A DNA stretch of 64,000 nt from Dyadobacter jiangsuensis (GCF_003014695.1 NZ_PYAS01000008.1:186001-250000), one strand, 5' to 3'; shown: positions 25,846-37,100, counted from the stretch's first letter. Notes: generated by a model from the letters alone, not told the origin. Program-made: numbers and translations.

Positions 25846-27039
25846 ACCTAAGAACCGGTTCCTGACGAGCAGGCAAGCTCCCAACAATCCAGCATCCTCG
25901 CCTAGTCTGGAATGCATCAGCCTGGTGTCATTATTAACCAGGCTCAGCGAGTATTTATTAATGGCTGTTTTAATAGGCAAACCTATATAATCACCGGTAG
26001 CAAGCAGGCCGCCTCCAAGGATGACCAGTTCAGGATTGAAAACGTTGATCAGCGAAGCGATACCCCGGCCGATATTGTCGCCCAATTGCGCGATAAGTTC
26101 GATGGCAAGCACGTCGTCCGCAATGGCTGCCTCGATGATATCGTCCATGGTAATGCGGTCGGGCTCGGCTATTTTGGTCGTAATGAGTGAAGAAGAGCCT
26201 TCCCGGATCTTATCACGGAACATTCTTTCCAATGCCCAGCCGGCGGCTTCGGTTTCCAGGCAGCCTTTTTTACCGCATCGGCAAATGTATTCGTTCTGGA
26301 AAACCGGCATATGCCCAAACTCCCCGGCGTAACCCGATTTCCCATAATACAACTCGCCGCCCATCAGGATTCCCACTGCGATGCCGTAGTCCAGGTTCAG
26401 GAAAAGCACGTCTTTTTCATTTTCAACGGCTCCGAGACAAAACTCGCCGTAAGCCATCGCCCGGGAATCGTTTTCGAGAAATACGGGAAAGCCTATTTTC
26501 TCCTCGACAATCTCGCTCAGCGGACGATCGTCGAAATGGAAGTAACTGTAACTGTGCCCGGTGCGATAATTAACCCGACCCGAGAGATTGATACCCACCC
26601 CTTTGACCCGGTCTTTCGGAACAGAAAGTCCGTTGATAAAATCGAGGATATGACCACACAGCGTGTCCCGCGATTCGACGGCATTGGTCAGCTCATAGTC
26701 CATTTTACCAGAGTTCCTGACCAATGTTTTGTCCAGATTCAGCAAACCGATCGTAATGTGGCTTTGCTTCACATCCACGCCGATAAAATAGGCAGCCTCC
26801 GCGGCAACGCCGTATAAATTGGGCTTGCGCCCCCCGGACGAATCAACTTTTCCGTAATCGCTCACCAGACCCTCATTTCGCAGCTCGTTCACCAGCACCG
26901 TCACCTTGGGAACGCTGATATTCAACCGCTTCCCCAGCTCAGGCAGCGTCATACTGCCATGATTGGCCAGATACCCGAGGATGATTCCCGCGGGGTCTTT
27001 GGTTTTATAGTTGGCTGCAACGCGAAGGGGTCTGCTCAT
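25834..27039 (-). CDS. ROK-family transcriptional regulator
   Basis: This protein of about 401 residues combines an N-terminal winged helix (ILGYLANHGSMTLPELGKRLNIS, then KVTVLVNELRNEGLV) with a C-terminal ROK sugar-kinase fold. The latter shows the zinc motif CRCGKKGCLE, the GEFGHMP loop and LVILGGGLLATGDY. It therefore probably senses a sugar or amino sugar and represses catabolic genes. The ATG at 27039 follows an in-frame earlier start at 27054; both are possible. It is the last gene of a minus-strand run with the MFS transporter (26 bp to 42 bp gap depending on start). Confidence 0.88.
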   Translation of the reverse strand: MSRPLRVAANYKTKDPAGIILGYLANHGSMTLPELGKRLNISVPKVTVLVNELRNEGLVSDYGKVDSSGGRKPNLYGVAAEAAYFIGVDVKQSHITIGLLNLDKTLVRNSGKMDYELTNAVESRDTLCGHILDFINGLSVPKDRVKGVGINLSGRVNYRTGHSYSYFHFDDRPLSEIVEEKIGFPVFLENDSRAMAYGEFCLGAVENEKDVLFLNLDYGIAVGILMGGELYYGKSGYAGEFGHMPVFQNEYICRCGKKGCLETEAAGWALERMFRDKIREGSSSLITTKIAEPDRITMDDIIEAAIADDVLAIELIAQLGDNIGRGIASLINVFNPELVILGGGLLATGDYIGLPIKTAINKYSLSLVNNDTRLMHSRLGEDAGLLGACLLVRNRFLGIHD

Positions 27040-27080
27040 AGGGTGTAAAAACAAATGGGGCGGCTAAATTAAGGACATAT

Positions 27081-28304
27081 TTACTTTGTTTTATATCCGT
27101 TCAAGCCAAAAAAGAGGATGAAAACATAGCACAGCAACGGCAGCATAAAAGCGACCTGCCAATTGAAATGGTCAATCAGGACGCCCTGCAAAAATGATAT
27201 GATCGCCCCGCCGACGATGGCGGTGGACAGCCAGCCGGAAGCCCTGGTCGCATGTTCTTCCAGCCCTGCTACGGACAAGGAAAAGATCGTCGCGAACATG
27301 ATGGAATTGCACAACCCGACGGCTACCATGGTCCAGGCGGCCAGCATTCCGGTGCTTGTAATGGAGACGAGGATCAACACGACGGCCGCAATGGCACAAA
27401 TGCTCAGTACCAGCGGTGCCCGCACGATTTTCAGCACGCCGGCTCCTGCAAACCGGCCCACCAGCATGCTCCCCCAGTATAATGCGACGTAGGTGACAGC
27501 CTCATTCTCCACAATGCCCGCCGTATCGGCAATATAATTGGTTAGAAAAGAGCCAATGGAAACCTCCGCACCTACATAGCAGAACAACGCCACCAGACCG
27601 AACCGCAAGTTCCGGAAACCGAAAATTCCTGATTGCTCATCTCCGCTATCAGCTGCCTGCGAGACCGGAGAAGGTAATTTCAGCTGGCTGATCACAAAGG
27701 CAATCACAATCACCAGGGCGGTAATGCACAGGTAAGGCAGCCGCACAGCTTCGCTGGATTGCATACCATCGCGAACCTCCGAAAGAATATAAGATGCCCC
27801 CAGCAGCGGCGCCACGGTAGTTCCGAGTGAACCCAGTGCCTGAATGAGGTTGAACCGGGAAGATGCGGTTTCCGGCGGTCCGAGCAAGGTAATATAGGGG
27901 TTCGCGGCCACCTGCAAGAGTACAATGCCGATCGCGAGTATAAAGAGCGCCGCCAGAAACAGGTAATACTGGTGCATCAGCGACGCCGGGAAAAATAGGA
28001 ACGTTCCCACCGCCGCGATCGCGAAACCGGCTACCATACTCTGTTTAAAACCAAATTTACTGACAATAACCCCGGCGGGAATCGACATCACCCCGTAGGT
28101 CACAAAGAAGTAAAATTGCACTAGCGCCGATTGCGTATAATTCAGCTGGAAACTGCTCTTAAAAAACGGCACGAGGGTATCGTTGAGGCAAGTAATGAGC
28201 CCCATCATGAAATACAAAACGGCGAGCGTCACCAACGCGGGCCGGTAACTTTGCCCGTCGGCAATGCCTGCAGGCTGGGTGGCGGCAACTGGAACCTGGG
28301 CCAT
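27081..28304 (-). CDS. MFS sugar transporter, fucose permease (FHS) type
   Basis: This 407-residue transporter has about 12 membrane helices. LITCLNDTLVPFFKSSFQLNY and VSKFGFKQSMVAGFA are typical of FHS sugar/proton symporters. I choose ATG 28304 (MAQVPVAATQ), which directly follows the stop of the epimerase gene by 2 bp; a longer frame from 28397 would run inside that gene. Context with an N-acetylglucosamine epimerase and ROK regulator suggests an amino sugar or related monosaccharide as cargo, imported across the inner membrane. Confidence 0.88.
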   Translation of the reverse strand: MAQVPVAATQPAGIADGQSYRPALVTLAVLYFMMGLITCLNDTLVPFFKSSFQLNYTQSALVQFYFFVTYGVMSIPAGVIVSKFGFKQSMVAGFAIAAVGTFLFFPASLMHQYYLFLAALFILAIGIVLLQVAANPYITLLGPPETASSRFNLIQALGSLGTTVAPLLGASYILSEVRDGMQSSEAVRLPYLCITALVIVIAFVISQLKLPSPVSQAADSGDEQSGIFGFRNLRFGLVALFCYVGAEVSIGSFLTNYIADTAGIVENEAVTYVALYWGSMLVGRFAGAGVLKIVRAPLVLSICAIAAVVLILVSITSTGMLAAWTMVAVGLCNSIMFATIFSLSVAGLEEHATRASGWLSTAIVGGAIISFLQGVLIDHFNWQVAFMLPLLCYVFILFFGLNGYKTK

Positions 28305-28306
28305 AG

Positions 28307-29509
28307 TCAGACGTTTAAGGACACTTTCGATTGAATGGCTTCCAACGTTTTCCAGCATTGGTACAATCCGCGCGGCACGTGGAAGCAACCCTTCCATTTA
28401 CCGCCTTTCAATGTCAGCAGCGGCTCGCCCTGGCGGTTGAGGTAACCGAACCATTCGCCGTATTCGGGATCCGGGAAATGGCTCCACGTGTATTCATGCA
28501 TGCGCTCAAACCAGTGTGCGCAGCGCTCGTCGCCCGTGTGCAGGTAGCCTTTGAGCAGCGTGATAAGCGTTTCCATATGCACCCACCAGAGCTTCTGGTC
28601 CCATTCGAGCTGTTGGGGCGGGTTCCCTTTTACATCCATAAAATAGAAGATCCCGCCATGTTCATGGTCCCAGCCGTATTCCACCAGCTGAATCGCGATA
28701 TCGACCGCCCGCTGTGCCAGCTGCTCGTCGGAAGTACGTTCGGCCAGGTCCATCATAAACCACATCGATTCCAGGCCATGGCCGGGGTTAACCAGCCGAC
28801 CCTCGAACGAATCCGAAAAAGAACCGTCCGGACTGACATTTTCCAGGATTACACCCAGCTCGGGCTTATAAAACTTGTTCATCACGGTGTCGATACCGCG
28901 TTCGATCACTTCGCTCACCAAGGCCGGTTCCAGCAACGACTCGATTTCCAATACCAGGTTACACAGGATCATCGGCAGGGCGAAACTTTCCAGCGGCCGC
29001 GCACCGGGCACAGCCTTGCTGTAAATCCCTTTCGGGTTGCCCTGCCTTTTCAAAATATTGTAAAAAGTGTCCGTGGCAATGGTTTTGAATTCCGCATTGC
29101 CCGTAGCCTTATACAGCTGGCCGAATGCCATGGTAGCAAAGCAATCCGAAAAAATACTATGCGGCTGCATAAGCGGATTCCCATAGCGGTCCAGCGAAAA
29201 ATACCAGCTGGCGCGGACGTCTCGCCCGTGCCCATGCTCACGCCCATGCTCCTGCAAAAATTTCGCACCCGAAAGCGCCATATCCAGCCACTCCTGCCGT
29301 GCCTCCACCTGATTGTACAGCATGGCAAAGCACCATACCTGCCGGCATTGGAGCCAAAGAAATTTATCGGTGTCGAACACCTTCCCCTCGCGGTCGAGGC
29401 AGGTGAAAAATCCACCCGATTCGCGGTCGGGGGAATTTTTCATCCAGAAAGGAATCACATCGTTCAGCAGTGCGTGACGGTACTGGTCAATATACTTTTC
29501 GGGTTGCAT
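28307..29509 (-). CDS. N-acetylglucosamine 2-epimerase, RnBP type
   Basis: This 400-residue epimerase of the AGE family interconverts N-acetylglucosamine and N-acetylmannosamine. Blocks closely similar to mammalian renin-binding protein are visible: FLWLQCRQVW, NPGHGLES, KLWWVHMET, DPEYGEWFGYLNRQG and GGKWKGCFHVPRG; the two last-block residues include the catalytic-site His. Length matches the family. It lies in an operon with a downstream MFS transporter (2 bp gap) and upstream PQQ-type dehydrogenase (44 bp). The similarity to the RnBP branch argues against cellobiose or mannose epimerases, though these are related. Confidence 0.86.
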   Translation of the reverse strand: MQPEKYIDQYRHALLNDVIPFWMKNSPDRESGGFFTCLDREGKVFDTDKFLWLQCRQVWCFAMLYNQVEARQEWLDMALSGAKFLQEHGREHGHGRDVRASWYFSLDRYGNPLMQPHSIFSDCFATMAFGQLYKATGNAEFKTIATDTFYNILKRQGNPKGIYSKAVPGARPLESFALPMILCNLVLEIESLLEPALVSEVIERGIDTVMNKFYKPELGVILENVSPDGSFSDSFEGRLVNPGHGLESMWFMMDLAERTSDEQLAQRAVDIAIQLVEYGWDHEHGGIFYFMDVKGNPPQQLEWDQKLWWVHMETLITLLKGYLHTGDERCAHWFERMHEYTWSHFPDPEYGEWFGYLNRQGEPLLTLKGGKWKGCFHVPRGLYQCWKTLEAIQSKVSLNV

Positions 29510-29553
29510 GAAAGGTTAGGTTAAGGTTCAGGAATAGTCCTGCATTTTAAAGG

Positions 29554-32271
29554 TTAGGGATTAAAATCGTTTTCGAAGTACATCCAATCGATATGGAACA
29601 GCGCCCCTTTGGCCTTTTCATTCCTGAAAACCAGGTAAAGGTCCTGCACGCCCTTGCTACCGCTTACCGGCAACAATACTTCTTTCCAACCGGCTTTGAG
29701 GTCGTCCAGCCGCCCGCCGGGAATCTCTACTTTGCCCAGCAGCTGGCCTTCACGACCTCCCTGGCGCAACTCGATCGTACCGCCGGCGCCGTGTTCCTGA
29801 ATGCGCAGACGGATATTGCGGATGTGCGTGAGGTCAATCTGGTTGAACCGCGTATATTTTCCATTGGTAATGTTCGCGATATAGGAAACGTAGCCGGTGT
29901 TTTGAGTCGCGATCACCACACCCACATTCCCTTCCTGGTAATCCTCCATTTGCACCAGCGGATTACGCAGCACAATATGGCTGGCTGTCTTTTGCGGACC
30001 GATACCATTCGCGCCCTTATCGGTGTAGGAAGCCTGCAACACGTAAGCGCCCTCGTTGCCCTTACCAATATGCTCCGTCAGTTTCAGCTGGGCTGAAAGC
30101 GGCGTCTGCTCCGCATTTTTGCCCAATGAAAGAATATAACCCGCTATTTCCTTCGCATCTTTCTCGGGCAGATCGGCATGAGGCGGCATTGGGTAAGAAC
30201 CCCAGTTTCCGCTCCCGCCGGTAATGATCTTGCGCGCAAGCATATCCGCAGCGCCTGCATTACCCGTGTATTTTTTGGAAATATCCTTCAATGCCGGGCC
30301 AATCGACTTGGTTTCCAGCGTGTGGCAAGCCTTGCAATCGAGCGAAGCGTACAATTTCGCCGTCGCTGCATACCGGATATTCTCCGCTTCCGAGCCCGAC
30401 AACGCTCCGGCAAGGTCTTTTCCGAAAGCGAGGTAGGTGAAGCCCGCATGAATTTTGGCACGCTGGATATTGCCGTCTTCCTTGTCCGTAACCTTGATAC
30501 TGTAATCAAACGGAGCATTATCCCAGTAAAAACTGCGGTTCGCCTTCGTCTCGATTTTTACATCCGGCGGCGTGTTCCCGATCTTGAATTCGGTGGTAGC
30601 GGTTCCCTTTCCCCCGTTCTGGTCGGAGACGGTCAATACCACATTATAAGTGCCGGGTTTGGTAAAGGTGTATTTGATCTCTTCGCCCGCGAGTTTTTTA
30701 GTCCCGATCTTCCACTCGTAGGTCAGCTTATCGGCGGCATCGTAATCTTTCGAACCTTTGGCCGAAAGCGTAGCTGTAAATGGTGCGGCCCCGATGGTCT
30801 TGCCTGTCGTCACTGCCGCTATCGGATTGCGGTTACCCTCGGCATACTCCACCCGGATAATGCCCGAATCGGTATTACGTGCAAACCAATTGGTACCGTA
30901 AGCGAGCAGGTAAATGGCCCCGTCGGGCGCGATTTGCATGTCAATCGGTGCGACAACCTTCAATTGAGGAAGGAACGGCTCCATGCTTACGTAGTTGCCA
31001 TTCGCATCCATAGTCACGGCCATGATCCATTTCCGTATCCATTCAAAGATGAAGAGCTTACCATTGTAGTATTCCGGCAGCTTGTAAGGCGCATTAGGAT
31101 ATAAATCACTGTAATACACCGGGCCGGCCATCGCGCTGGCGCCACCTTTGCCTACCAACGGGTATTTCTTAGACGGTCCTTTTCCGTACCAGATGAACGC
31201 AGGCTGGGCAGGAGGCAGCTCGCGGATTCCCGTGTTATGCGGCGAATCGTTGATCGGCTTTTGCGGGTCCTTCCCCGGACCTTCCTTTTTTGTTGCGAAA
31301 TCGTAATCGGGAAACACCTCATTATCACCCAAAAAATAAGGATAGCCGAAGAAGCCGGGCTTGCGGGCCTGGTTGATTTCATCGTAACTCATTTTGCCCT
31401 CGCTACCGGGCACCTCGGTATCAGGGCCTACATCGCCCCAATAGAGGTATTTAGTCTTCGGATCGACGGAAATGCGGAACGGATTCCGCACACCCATCGC
31501 ATAAATTTCAGGCTTGCCCTGCGAACCATCTCTGGGAAAAAGATTACCATCGGGAATGGTGTAAGTACCATCCGCTTCCGGCTTGATCCGCAGGATTTTA
31601 CCCCGGTAGTCATTGCTGTTGGCCGTAGCAGCCTGATCGTCCGATAGCTCGCGACCTGGCCGCTCGTCGATCGGTGTATGCCCCTCGATTTCCTCGGCAT
31701 TGGTATTATCGCCGATCGAGAGATAGAGCAACCCGCCCGAAAACGTGAGGTACCCCGCCGAATGGCAGCAATATTTGCGCTGGGTAGGCACCTCCAAAAG
31801 GACTTTTTTAGACTCCTGGATCAGGTTCTGCCCTTTCAGCTCGAAGCGCGCCAAATGGCTGACGCTCTTCTCGCCGCCAACGCCGTAGTAGAAATAAATC
31901 CAGTTATTCTGCTTGAAATCCGGGTCAACGGCGACGCCGAGCAGCCCGTCTTCGATACCGCTGAAAACATTGAACTGCGCTATCGTCGAAAGCTCTTTGG
32001 TGGCATTGTTGAAATAGCGTACCGCCCCTTTCCGTTCAGCCACCACCATGTCGTAGTTCGGCAGGATCGCCATTTCCATCGGCTCATCGAGGCCCGACAC
32101 GAGTTTGGTGTATGTAAACCGGCTCGAATCCGGCCCTTCCGAAACACCGGCCATGCGAACCGGCCGTGCATTCTCTACATCCCGGAACAACGGTTTGTCG
32201 TTCCGGCCCACCGAAGCCAGGCACAGCCCTCCGGCAAACAAAAGACCTATGGAAGATTTCAGTTTTTTCAC
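29554..32271 (-). CDS. PQQ-type sugar dehydrogenase with PKD, cytochrome c and CBM6-like domains
   Basis: This 905-residue secreted multi-domain protein has a signal peptide, then a soluble glucose-dehydrogenase/sorbosone-type propeller (about residues 50-475; GIEDGLLGVAVDPDF, KPEIYAMGVRNPFRISVD), a PKD domain (about 490-580; GAAPFTATLSAKGSKDYDA), a single haem c site (CKACH) with a later Met in SYPMPPHAD, and a C-terminal carbohydrate-binding module ending FHIDWMYFENDFNP. It could oxidise sugars at the cell surface and pass electrons through its own haem. Gene order (downstream of SusD, upstream of the epimerase) ties it to the glycan locus. Confidence 0.85.
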   Translation of the reverse strand: MKKLKSSIGLLFAGGLCLASVGRNDKPLFRDVENARPVRMAGVSEGPDSSRFTYTKLVSGLDEPMEMAILPNYDMVVAERKGAVRYFNNATKELSTIAQFNVFSGIEDGLLGVAVDPDFKQNNWIYFYYGVGGEKSVSHLARFELKGQNLIQESKKVLLEVPTQRKYCCHSAGYLTFSGGLLYLSIGDNTNAEEIEGHTPIDERPGRELSDDQAATANSNDYRGKILRIKPEADGTYTIPDGNLFPRDGSQGKPEIYAMGVRNPFRISVDPKTKYLYWGDVGPDTEVPGSEGKMSYDEINQARKPGFFGYPYFLGDNEVFPDYDFATKKEGPGKDPQKPINDSPHNTGIRELPPAQPAFIWYGKGPSKKYPLVGKGGASAMAGPVYYSDLYPNAPYKLPEYYNGKLFIFEWIRKWIMAVTMDANGNYVSMEPFLPQLKVVAPIDMQIAPDGAIYLLAYGTNWFARNTDSGIIRVEYAEGNRNPIAAVTTGKTIGAAPFTATLSAKGSKDYDAADKLTYEWKIGTKKLAGEEIKYTFTKPGTYNVVLTVSDQNGGKGTATTEFKIGNTPPDVKIETKANRSFYWDNAPFDYSIKVTDKEDGNIQRAKIHAGFTYLAFGKDLAGALSGSEAENIRYAATAKLYASLDCKACHTLETKSIGPALKDISKKYTGNAGAADMLARKIITGGSGNWGSYPMPPHADLPEKDAKEIAGYILSLGKNAEQTPLSAQLKLTEHIGKGNEGAYVLQASYTDKGANGIGPQKTASHIVLRNPLVQMEDYQEGNVGVVIATQNTGYVSYIANITNGKYTRFNQIDLTHIRNIRLRIQEHGAGGTIELRQGGREGQLLGKVEIPGGRLDDLKAGWKEVLLPVSGSKGVQDLYLVFRNEKAKGALFHIDWMYFENDFNP

Positions 32272-32340
32272 CCAATAAACTTAATAAAATGATTTATGAA
32301 ATATGGCGATATATTGTAATTAATTCTGAATTAGTAATTA

Positions 32341-32506
32341 TCACGAATTGCCAGGTGTTGTCAAGAATGGTCAGGTGTTGTCACGTGTTGTCAAGAATTG
32401 TCATAGCGCCTGGTCAGGGATCACCAAGGGCTATCTAACTATTCCTCGCCCACGACTACACCTGAAAACACATGGCCAAACCTGACAACCCCTGACCACA
32501 TTTGGC
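32341..32506. repeat. Inverted arrays of a 10-bp repeat (site 1)
   Basis: Starting at 32341, seven successive 10-bp units follow the consensus TCARGWRTTG (for example TCACGAATTG, CCAGGTGTTG, TCAAGAATGG, TCAGGTGTTG). A second array of about five units on the opposite strand occupies about 32452-32506. They can pair as a long imperfect hairpin. The array fills most of the 32272-32521 gap between SusD and the next gene on the same strand; no coding frame is seen. A related array occurs at 45394. Confidence 0.75.
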
Positions 32507-32521
32507 TATTCACTCATTAGT

Positions 32522-34126
32522 CTAATAGTTCGGATTCTGCACAATCGAGCCTCCCGAGCGGTCGATCTCCACCTGCGGAATAGGGAATACCTCGTTTTTC
32601 CCTGCCGTGAAATTCCCGCCTTTACCATTCGAGAACGGTTTGGCGGCATAGGCCTTCATGGTCGGCACGAGGGTGTTCCAGCGCATCAGGTCATACAGGC
32701 GATGATACTCCATGGCCAGCTCTACACGGCGTTCGTGCCGTACGGCTTTCCGCAGGTCATCGCCCGCTTTCACGTCAGGCAACTGTTTTTCAGCCACTTT
32801 CAAAACCCGCGATGCCGCTTCCATATCCTTCCTTGCCGAAGTAGAAGCGCGTTTACGTACCTGGTTAATGTAGCCGGCCGCTTCGCTCTTATCCCCTCCG
32901 CTCTCGATCAATGCCTCCGCATACATCAGCAGCACGTCGGCGTAGCGGATCGGGTGGTAAGTCCAGGCATCATTCCCCCAACCTTGCCCGCGGCGCGATT
33001 CCGGCAGATACACTTTCCGGCTGTGGTAACCGGTATTCGGGTAGGTCGAAAAATCCAGCACCTCTTTCGTACCATTCGCCTTCGGAAACTGGTCGCCCGA
33101 TTGCAGCACCGTATACAACAGCCGCGGATCACCCTCTTCGAACTCATTGACAAGGTCTTGCGTCGGCAAATCGAAACCCCAGCCGCCGGTTGCTCCACGC
33201 GGTGAACAGTACACATTAATGGTGCTACCATAAATCGGTATCGCCGGATCATCGCCCATGATGATTGAAAACACGGCTTCCTTAGTCTTATACCCATTTT
33301 CCAGGAATATCTCCTGGTACTGGGGATGCAAAGCAAATGCACCCGAGTCGATCACCTTCTTTGCGGCGTCACGCGCCTTGGCAAAAAGTGCGGGATCATC
33401 TTTGGCAAAAAACAAGTAAGCCCTCGCCAGCAATGCCCAGGTAGCCTCTTTGGTAACCCTCCCGACTTCGGAAGCCTGCAACTTGGCGGCCGAAAGCATG
33501 GCCGGATCATTCGCCGCAGCCGTAAGTTCGGCTTCAATGAACTGAAACACCTCCTTGGCCGATGCGCGATTCAGTTTGGTACGGTCGTCCACAGTGAGTG
33601 TTTTCGTCACCAGGGGTACACCGCCAAAAACCTCGGCGAGTTCAAAGTAGAAAAATGCCCTCAAAAACCGGATTTCTGCCAGGTAACGACTCTTCTGAAC
33701 AGGATCGAGCGGTGCGCCGCTCGCGTCGATGAGATTTGCCTCGGGCAGGCGCTCCAATGACACATTACAGTTCCCGATGGCGCTGTAACGCGCTGTCCAG
33801 TAACCCGCAAGCGTTTCGTTGGACGAAAGCGCGCGCCCAAAACCGAGGTCGGTTACGAACGGGCGGTCGCCGGCGTCGGAACCACCCTTGTCGGCATCGT
33901 CCGTAGCCATATTACCCAGTTCGGCCCGGGCCGCCTCATAGCCCCAGAAGTTGCCCACAAAACCCCGGTAACAGGTCACCAGCGATTTAAATCCCGCATC
34001 GGGCGATTTATAAAATGTTTCGTCGGTAAGGTTGCCCGGAGGCGTGCGGTCGAGGAATTCTTCGGAACAGGACGTCCCGCCCAGCACCAGGCACGACGCG
34101 AGCATTATGATTGATAACTTTTTCAT
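32522..34126 (-). CDS. SusD/RagB-family nutrient-binding lipoprotein
   Basis: This protein of about 534 residues is an outer-membrane lipoprotein partner of the adjacent SusC. The ATG at 34126 gives MKKLSIIMLASCLVLGGTSC with the lipid-attached Cys; a longer frame (34159) is less signal-like and overlaps SusC. Family landmarks: FLDRTPPGNLTDETFYK, AEIRFLRAFFYFELAEVFGGVPLV, RYADVLLMYAEALIESGG, RHERRVELAMEYHRLYDLMRW. It binds the glycan at the surface. SusC stop is just upstream (10 bp). Confidence 0.93.
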   Translation of the reverse strand: MKKLSIIMLASCLVLGGTSCSEEFLDRTPPGNLTDETFYKSPDAGFKSLVTCYRGFVGNFWGYEAARAELGNMATDDADKGGSDAGDRPFVTDLGFGRALSSNETLAGYWTARYSAIGNCNVSLERLPEANLIDASGAPLDPVQKSRYLAEIRFLRAFFYFELAEVFGGVPLVTKTLTVDDRTKLNRASAKEVFQFIEAELTAAANDPAMLSAAKLQASEVGRVTKEATWALLARAYLFFAKDDPALFAKARDAAKKVIDSGAFALHPQYQEIFLENGYKTKEAVFSIIMGDDPAIPIYGSTINVYCSPRGATGGWGFDLPTQDLVNEFEEGDPRLLYTVLQSGDQFPKANGTKEVLDFSTYPNTGYHSRKVYLPESRRGQGWGNDAWTYHPIRYADVLLMYAEALIESGGDKSEAAGYINQVRKRASTSARKDMEAASRVLKVAEKQLPDVKAGDDLRKAVRHERRVELAMEYHRLYDLMRWNTLVPTMKAYAAKPFSNGKGGNFTAGKNEVFPIPQVEIDRSGGSIVQNPNY

Positions 34127-34136
34127 AGTGAATATT

Positions 34137-37100
34137 TTAGAATTTTGCATTGATACCAAACATCCATGTACGCGCCTGCGGGAAGTACCCCTGATCGATC
34201 CCCGTCAGCTTGGGATCCGCCGAGCCCATTTCCGGATCGAGGCCGCTGTATTTGGTGATCGTAAAGAGGTTTTGCGCGCCTACATACAACCTCACCTGCT
34301 TAATTTTTGCTTTTTGCAACAAACCTTCCGGCAAGCTGTAACCTAGCTGAACATTCTTCATGCGCAGGTACGAGCCGTCCTCCACGAAATACTGGGACAC
34401 ATTGGTGTTCAACCCGGCATTCTGCGAGATTTTATAGTATTGGTTGGTGCTACCGGGGCCATTCCAGGCCTTTTCGAGGAAACCTTTCGGCGCATTGTAC
34501 CAGCCCGTACCCGATTCGGTGTCGTAACGAAGGATATTCATCACATCGTTACCCTGCGAGCCCTGCACAAATGCGCTGATATCAAATCCTTTGTAAGCCG
34601 CATTCACGGTAAGCCCGTAAATGAAGTCCGGCCATGGGTTACCAATTTTCGTCCGGTCATCAGCATTGATCAACTGATCGCCATTGATGTTTTTGAAACG
34701 AATATCTCCTGCCGTCGAAAGGCCTTTCTGTGCACTGGCATTAACCTCATCCTGCGTCTGGAAAATACCGTCGGTCTGCCATCCGAAATAGTAACCCACA
34801 GGCATCCCCTCCTCAGTTTTGGTAATGGTTTCACCCAAATGCGCCGTCGAATAGATCGGCTCACCGCCGCCGAGTGTGGTAACCTTGTTGCTGAAAGTAG
34901 AGAGCGTAGCCTTGATACCATACTGAAAACCAGCCACTTCATCATCATATCCGATCGCAAAGTCCCAGCCCTTGTTCACCATCTTACCAGCATTCGACCA
35001 GGGAAAATTGGGGTAGCCCAATGTAGTCGGCAGAGGCACGATAAGCAGCATATTATCAACTGCCTTTTTGAAGTAATCCGCGGTGAGTATCAGTTTGTTA
35101 TTCAAAAACGCGAGATCTATACCGATATCGGTCTGGTTGGAAGTCTCCCATTGCAGCATTGGGTTCCCGATGCTGCCGCGACCCGCGCCCATGTACCAGG
35201 TCTTGTTATCCCCAAAAAGGTAACGGCTGTTATTACCGTAAGTCGACAGGTAAGCACCATTCGCGATGTTCTGGTTACCGATTTGCCCGTAGCTGGCACG
35301 CAGCTTACCTTCCGAAAGCCATTTCAGCCCGGCATCTTTGAAAAACTCCTCATTGGTGAAATTCCACGCTGCCGACACCGAAGGGAATGTACCCCAGCGG
35401 TAATCCTTCGCAAAGCGGGAAGTACCGTCACGGCGCACATTAGCTGTTAATACATATTTACCTCCAAATGAATAGCTTACCCTTCCGAAATAGGAGTTCA
35501 GTGCATTGGAATAAGTGTAACCTGAGGCTCCCGGATTGATCGTTGCGGCATTGATAATCCGCATATCTTCCTCGTTATTCACAGCCCCCTGCTTGGAAGC
35601 ACCGTACTCCAATCCTTTCGTGAGCTCCGCCGAAGTACCAGCGAGCACATTCAGGCGATGCTGCCCCCATACCTGATCAAATGCCAGCGTATTCTCCCAA
35701 ACGAAATAGTTGGACCAATAAGAATAGTTACTGATCGTGTTGTAAGTCGCGTAATCATACCCATTGAGGTAATATTGCGGCGTAAAGCCCTTGGATAGGC
35801 CCCTGTGAATATCGAGGCCAAAATTGCTGCGGAATTTGAGCGGCTCGAAAATTTTAACTTCCAGATTGGCACCGCCTTTCATGCTGATACCCTCCCAGAT
35901 ACTCTGCCGCATCCGCTCGATCTGCCCTACCGGGTTCGGTTTATTGGAATACAATATCCCTGCGTACCGCGAAAACGGGTTGCTGGCATCATACCCCTGC
36001 ATAATCGTCTGGTAAAAAGATGGAACATCGCGCAGATTATCGCGGTAAACGGGCGTGATCGGATCGGCCGTCATCGCGCTGAAAATCGTCCCGGAATAAG
36101 GATTGTTCTCATCGATATTGCGGCGACTTTCGTAAACCACGGCAATATTGCTACCCAGGCGCACCCGCTCGTTGATGTCCGCATTCACATTGTTCCGCCA
36201 CGAAATGCGACGGTAATCCGAACCGCGAACGATCCCTTTCTGGTCCATGTAACCCAATGCCGAAGCAAAATCGACCTTTTTACTACCACCCGAAACCGTG
36301 ATGTTGTAACTCTGTACCGGCGCATTTTCATGAATAATCTGCTTCCACCAGTCGGTACCATTGGGACCTGTATTCGTACGTACAAAGTTGAGCGCCTGTG
36401 TTTTCATATCCGGAGAAATCGGCGGAGTAACGCCTACCGCTTGGGCTGCACGGTTTTTATAATCGATAAACTCCTCCGCATTCAGCATATGCGGGCGCTT
36501 CCAGGGCGATTGCAAGCCGTAATAGCTATCGAACGAAACGCTCATCGACTCTGATTTGGAACCCTTTTTGGTGGTGATGATCACCAGACCATTCGAAGCA
36601 CGCGAACCGTAAATGGCAGCGGCGGATGCATCCTTATGAATATCCATCGTCTCGATATCGTTCGGATTCAACCATCCGATCCCCGTTTGAGGTAGTCCGT
36701 CGACAATGTAGAGCGGCTCATTGGAGTTATTGATCGAACCGATCCCGCGTATACGCACGATACCCGCAGAGCCCGGGCTCCCGCTCGACTGCATCACCAT
36801 CACGCCCGCAGCCTTGCCTTGCAACGCATCCGTAGCAGAGCGCACAGGCATATTCCGAATCTCGTCACCCCCAATCGAGGCCACCGAGCCCGTCACATCC
36901 TTTTTGGAAACAGTACCGTATCCCACGACCACCACCTCCGAAAGCGACTTCGAGTCCGTCGAAAGCTTCATATCGATCACCGAACGGTTTTCCACGGGTG
37001 TCTCAGCCGACAGGTAGCCGATAAACGAGAAGACCAACGTCGCATTCTCTGGCACGTTAGGTAGCTCATACCGCCCCTCCCCATTTGTGGTTGTACCTGT

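Noticed and set aside
28331-29524. 397-codon open frame on the plus strand, antisense to the N-acetylglucosamine epimerase
   Set aside because: It mirrors the epimerase frame, has no start signal, and its translation is His/Arg/Phe-rich without any family pattern; it is an antisense artefact of codon use.
30178-31104. 308-codon plus-strand frame antisense to the PQQ-type dehydrogenase
   Set aside because: No family pattern and fully inside a well-supported coding gene.
34440-35450. 336-codon plus-strand frame antisense to SusC
   Set aside because: No signal peptide or motif; SusC on the other strand has complete domain structure.
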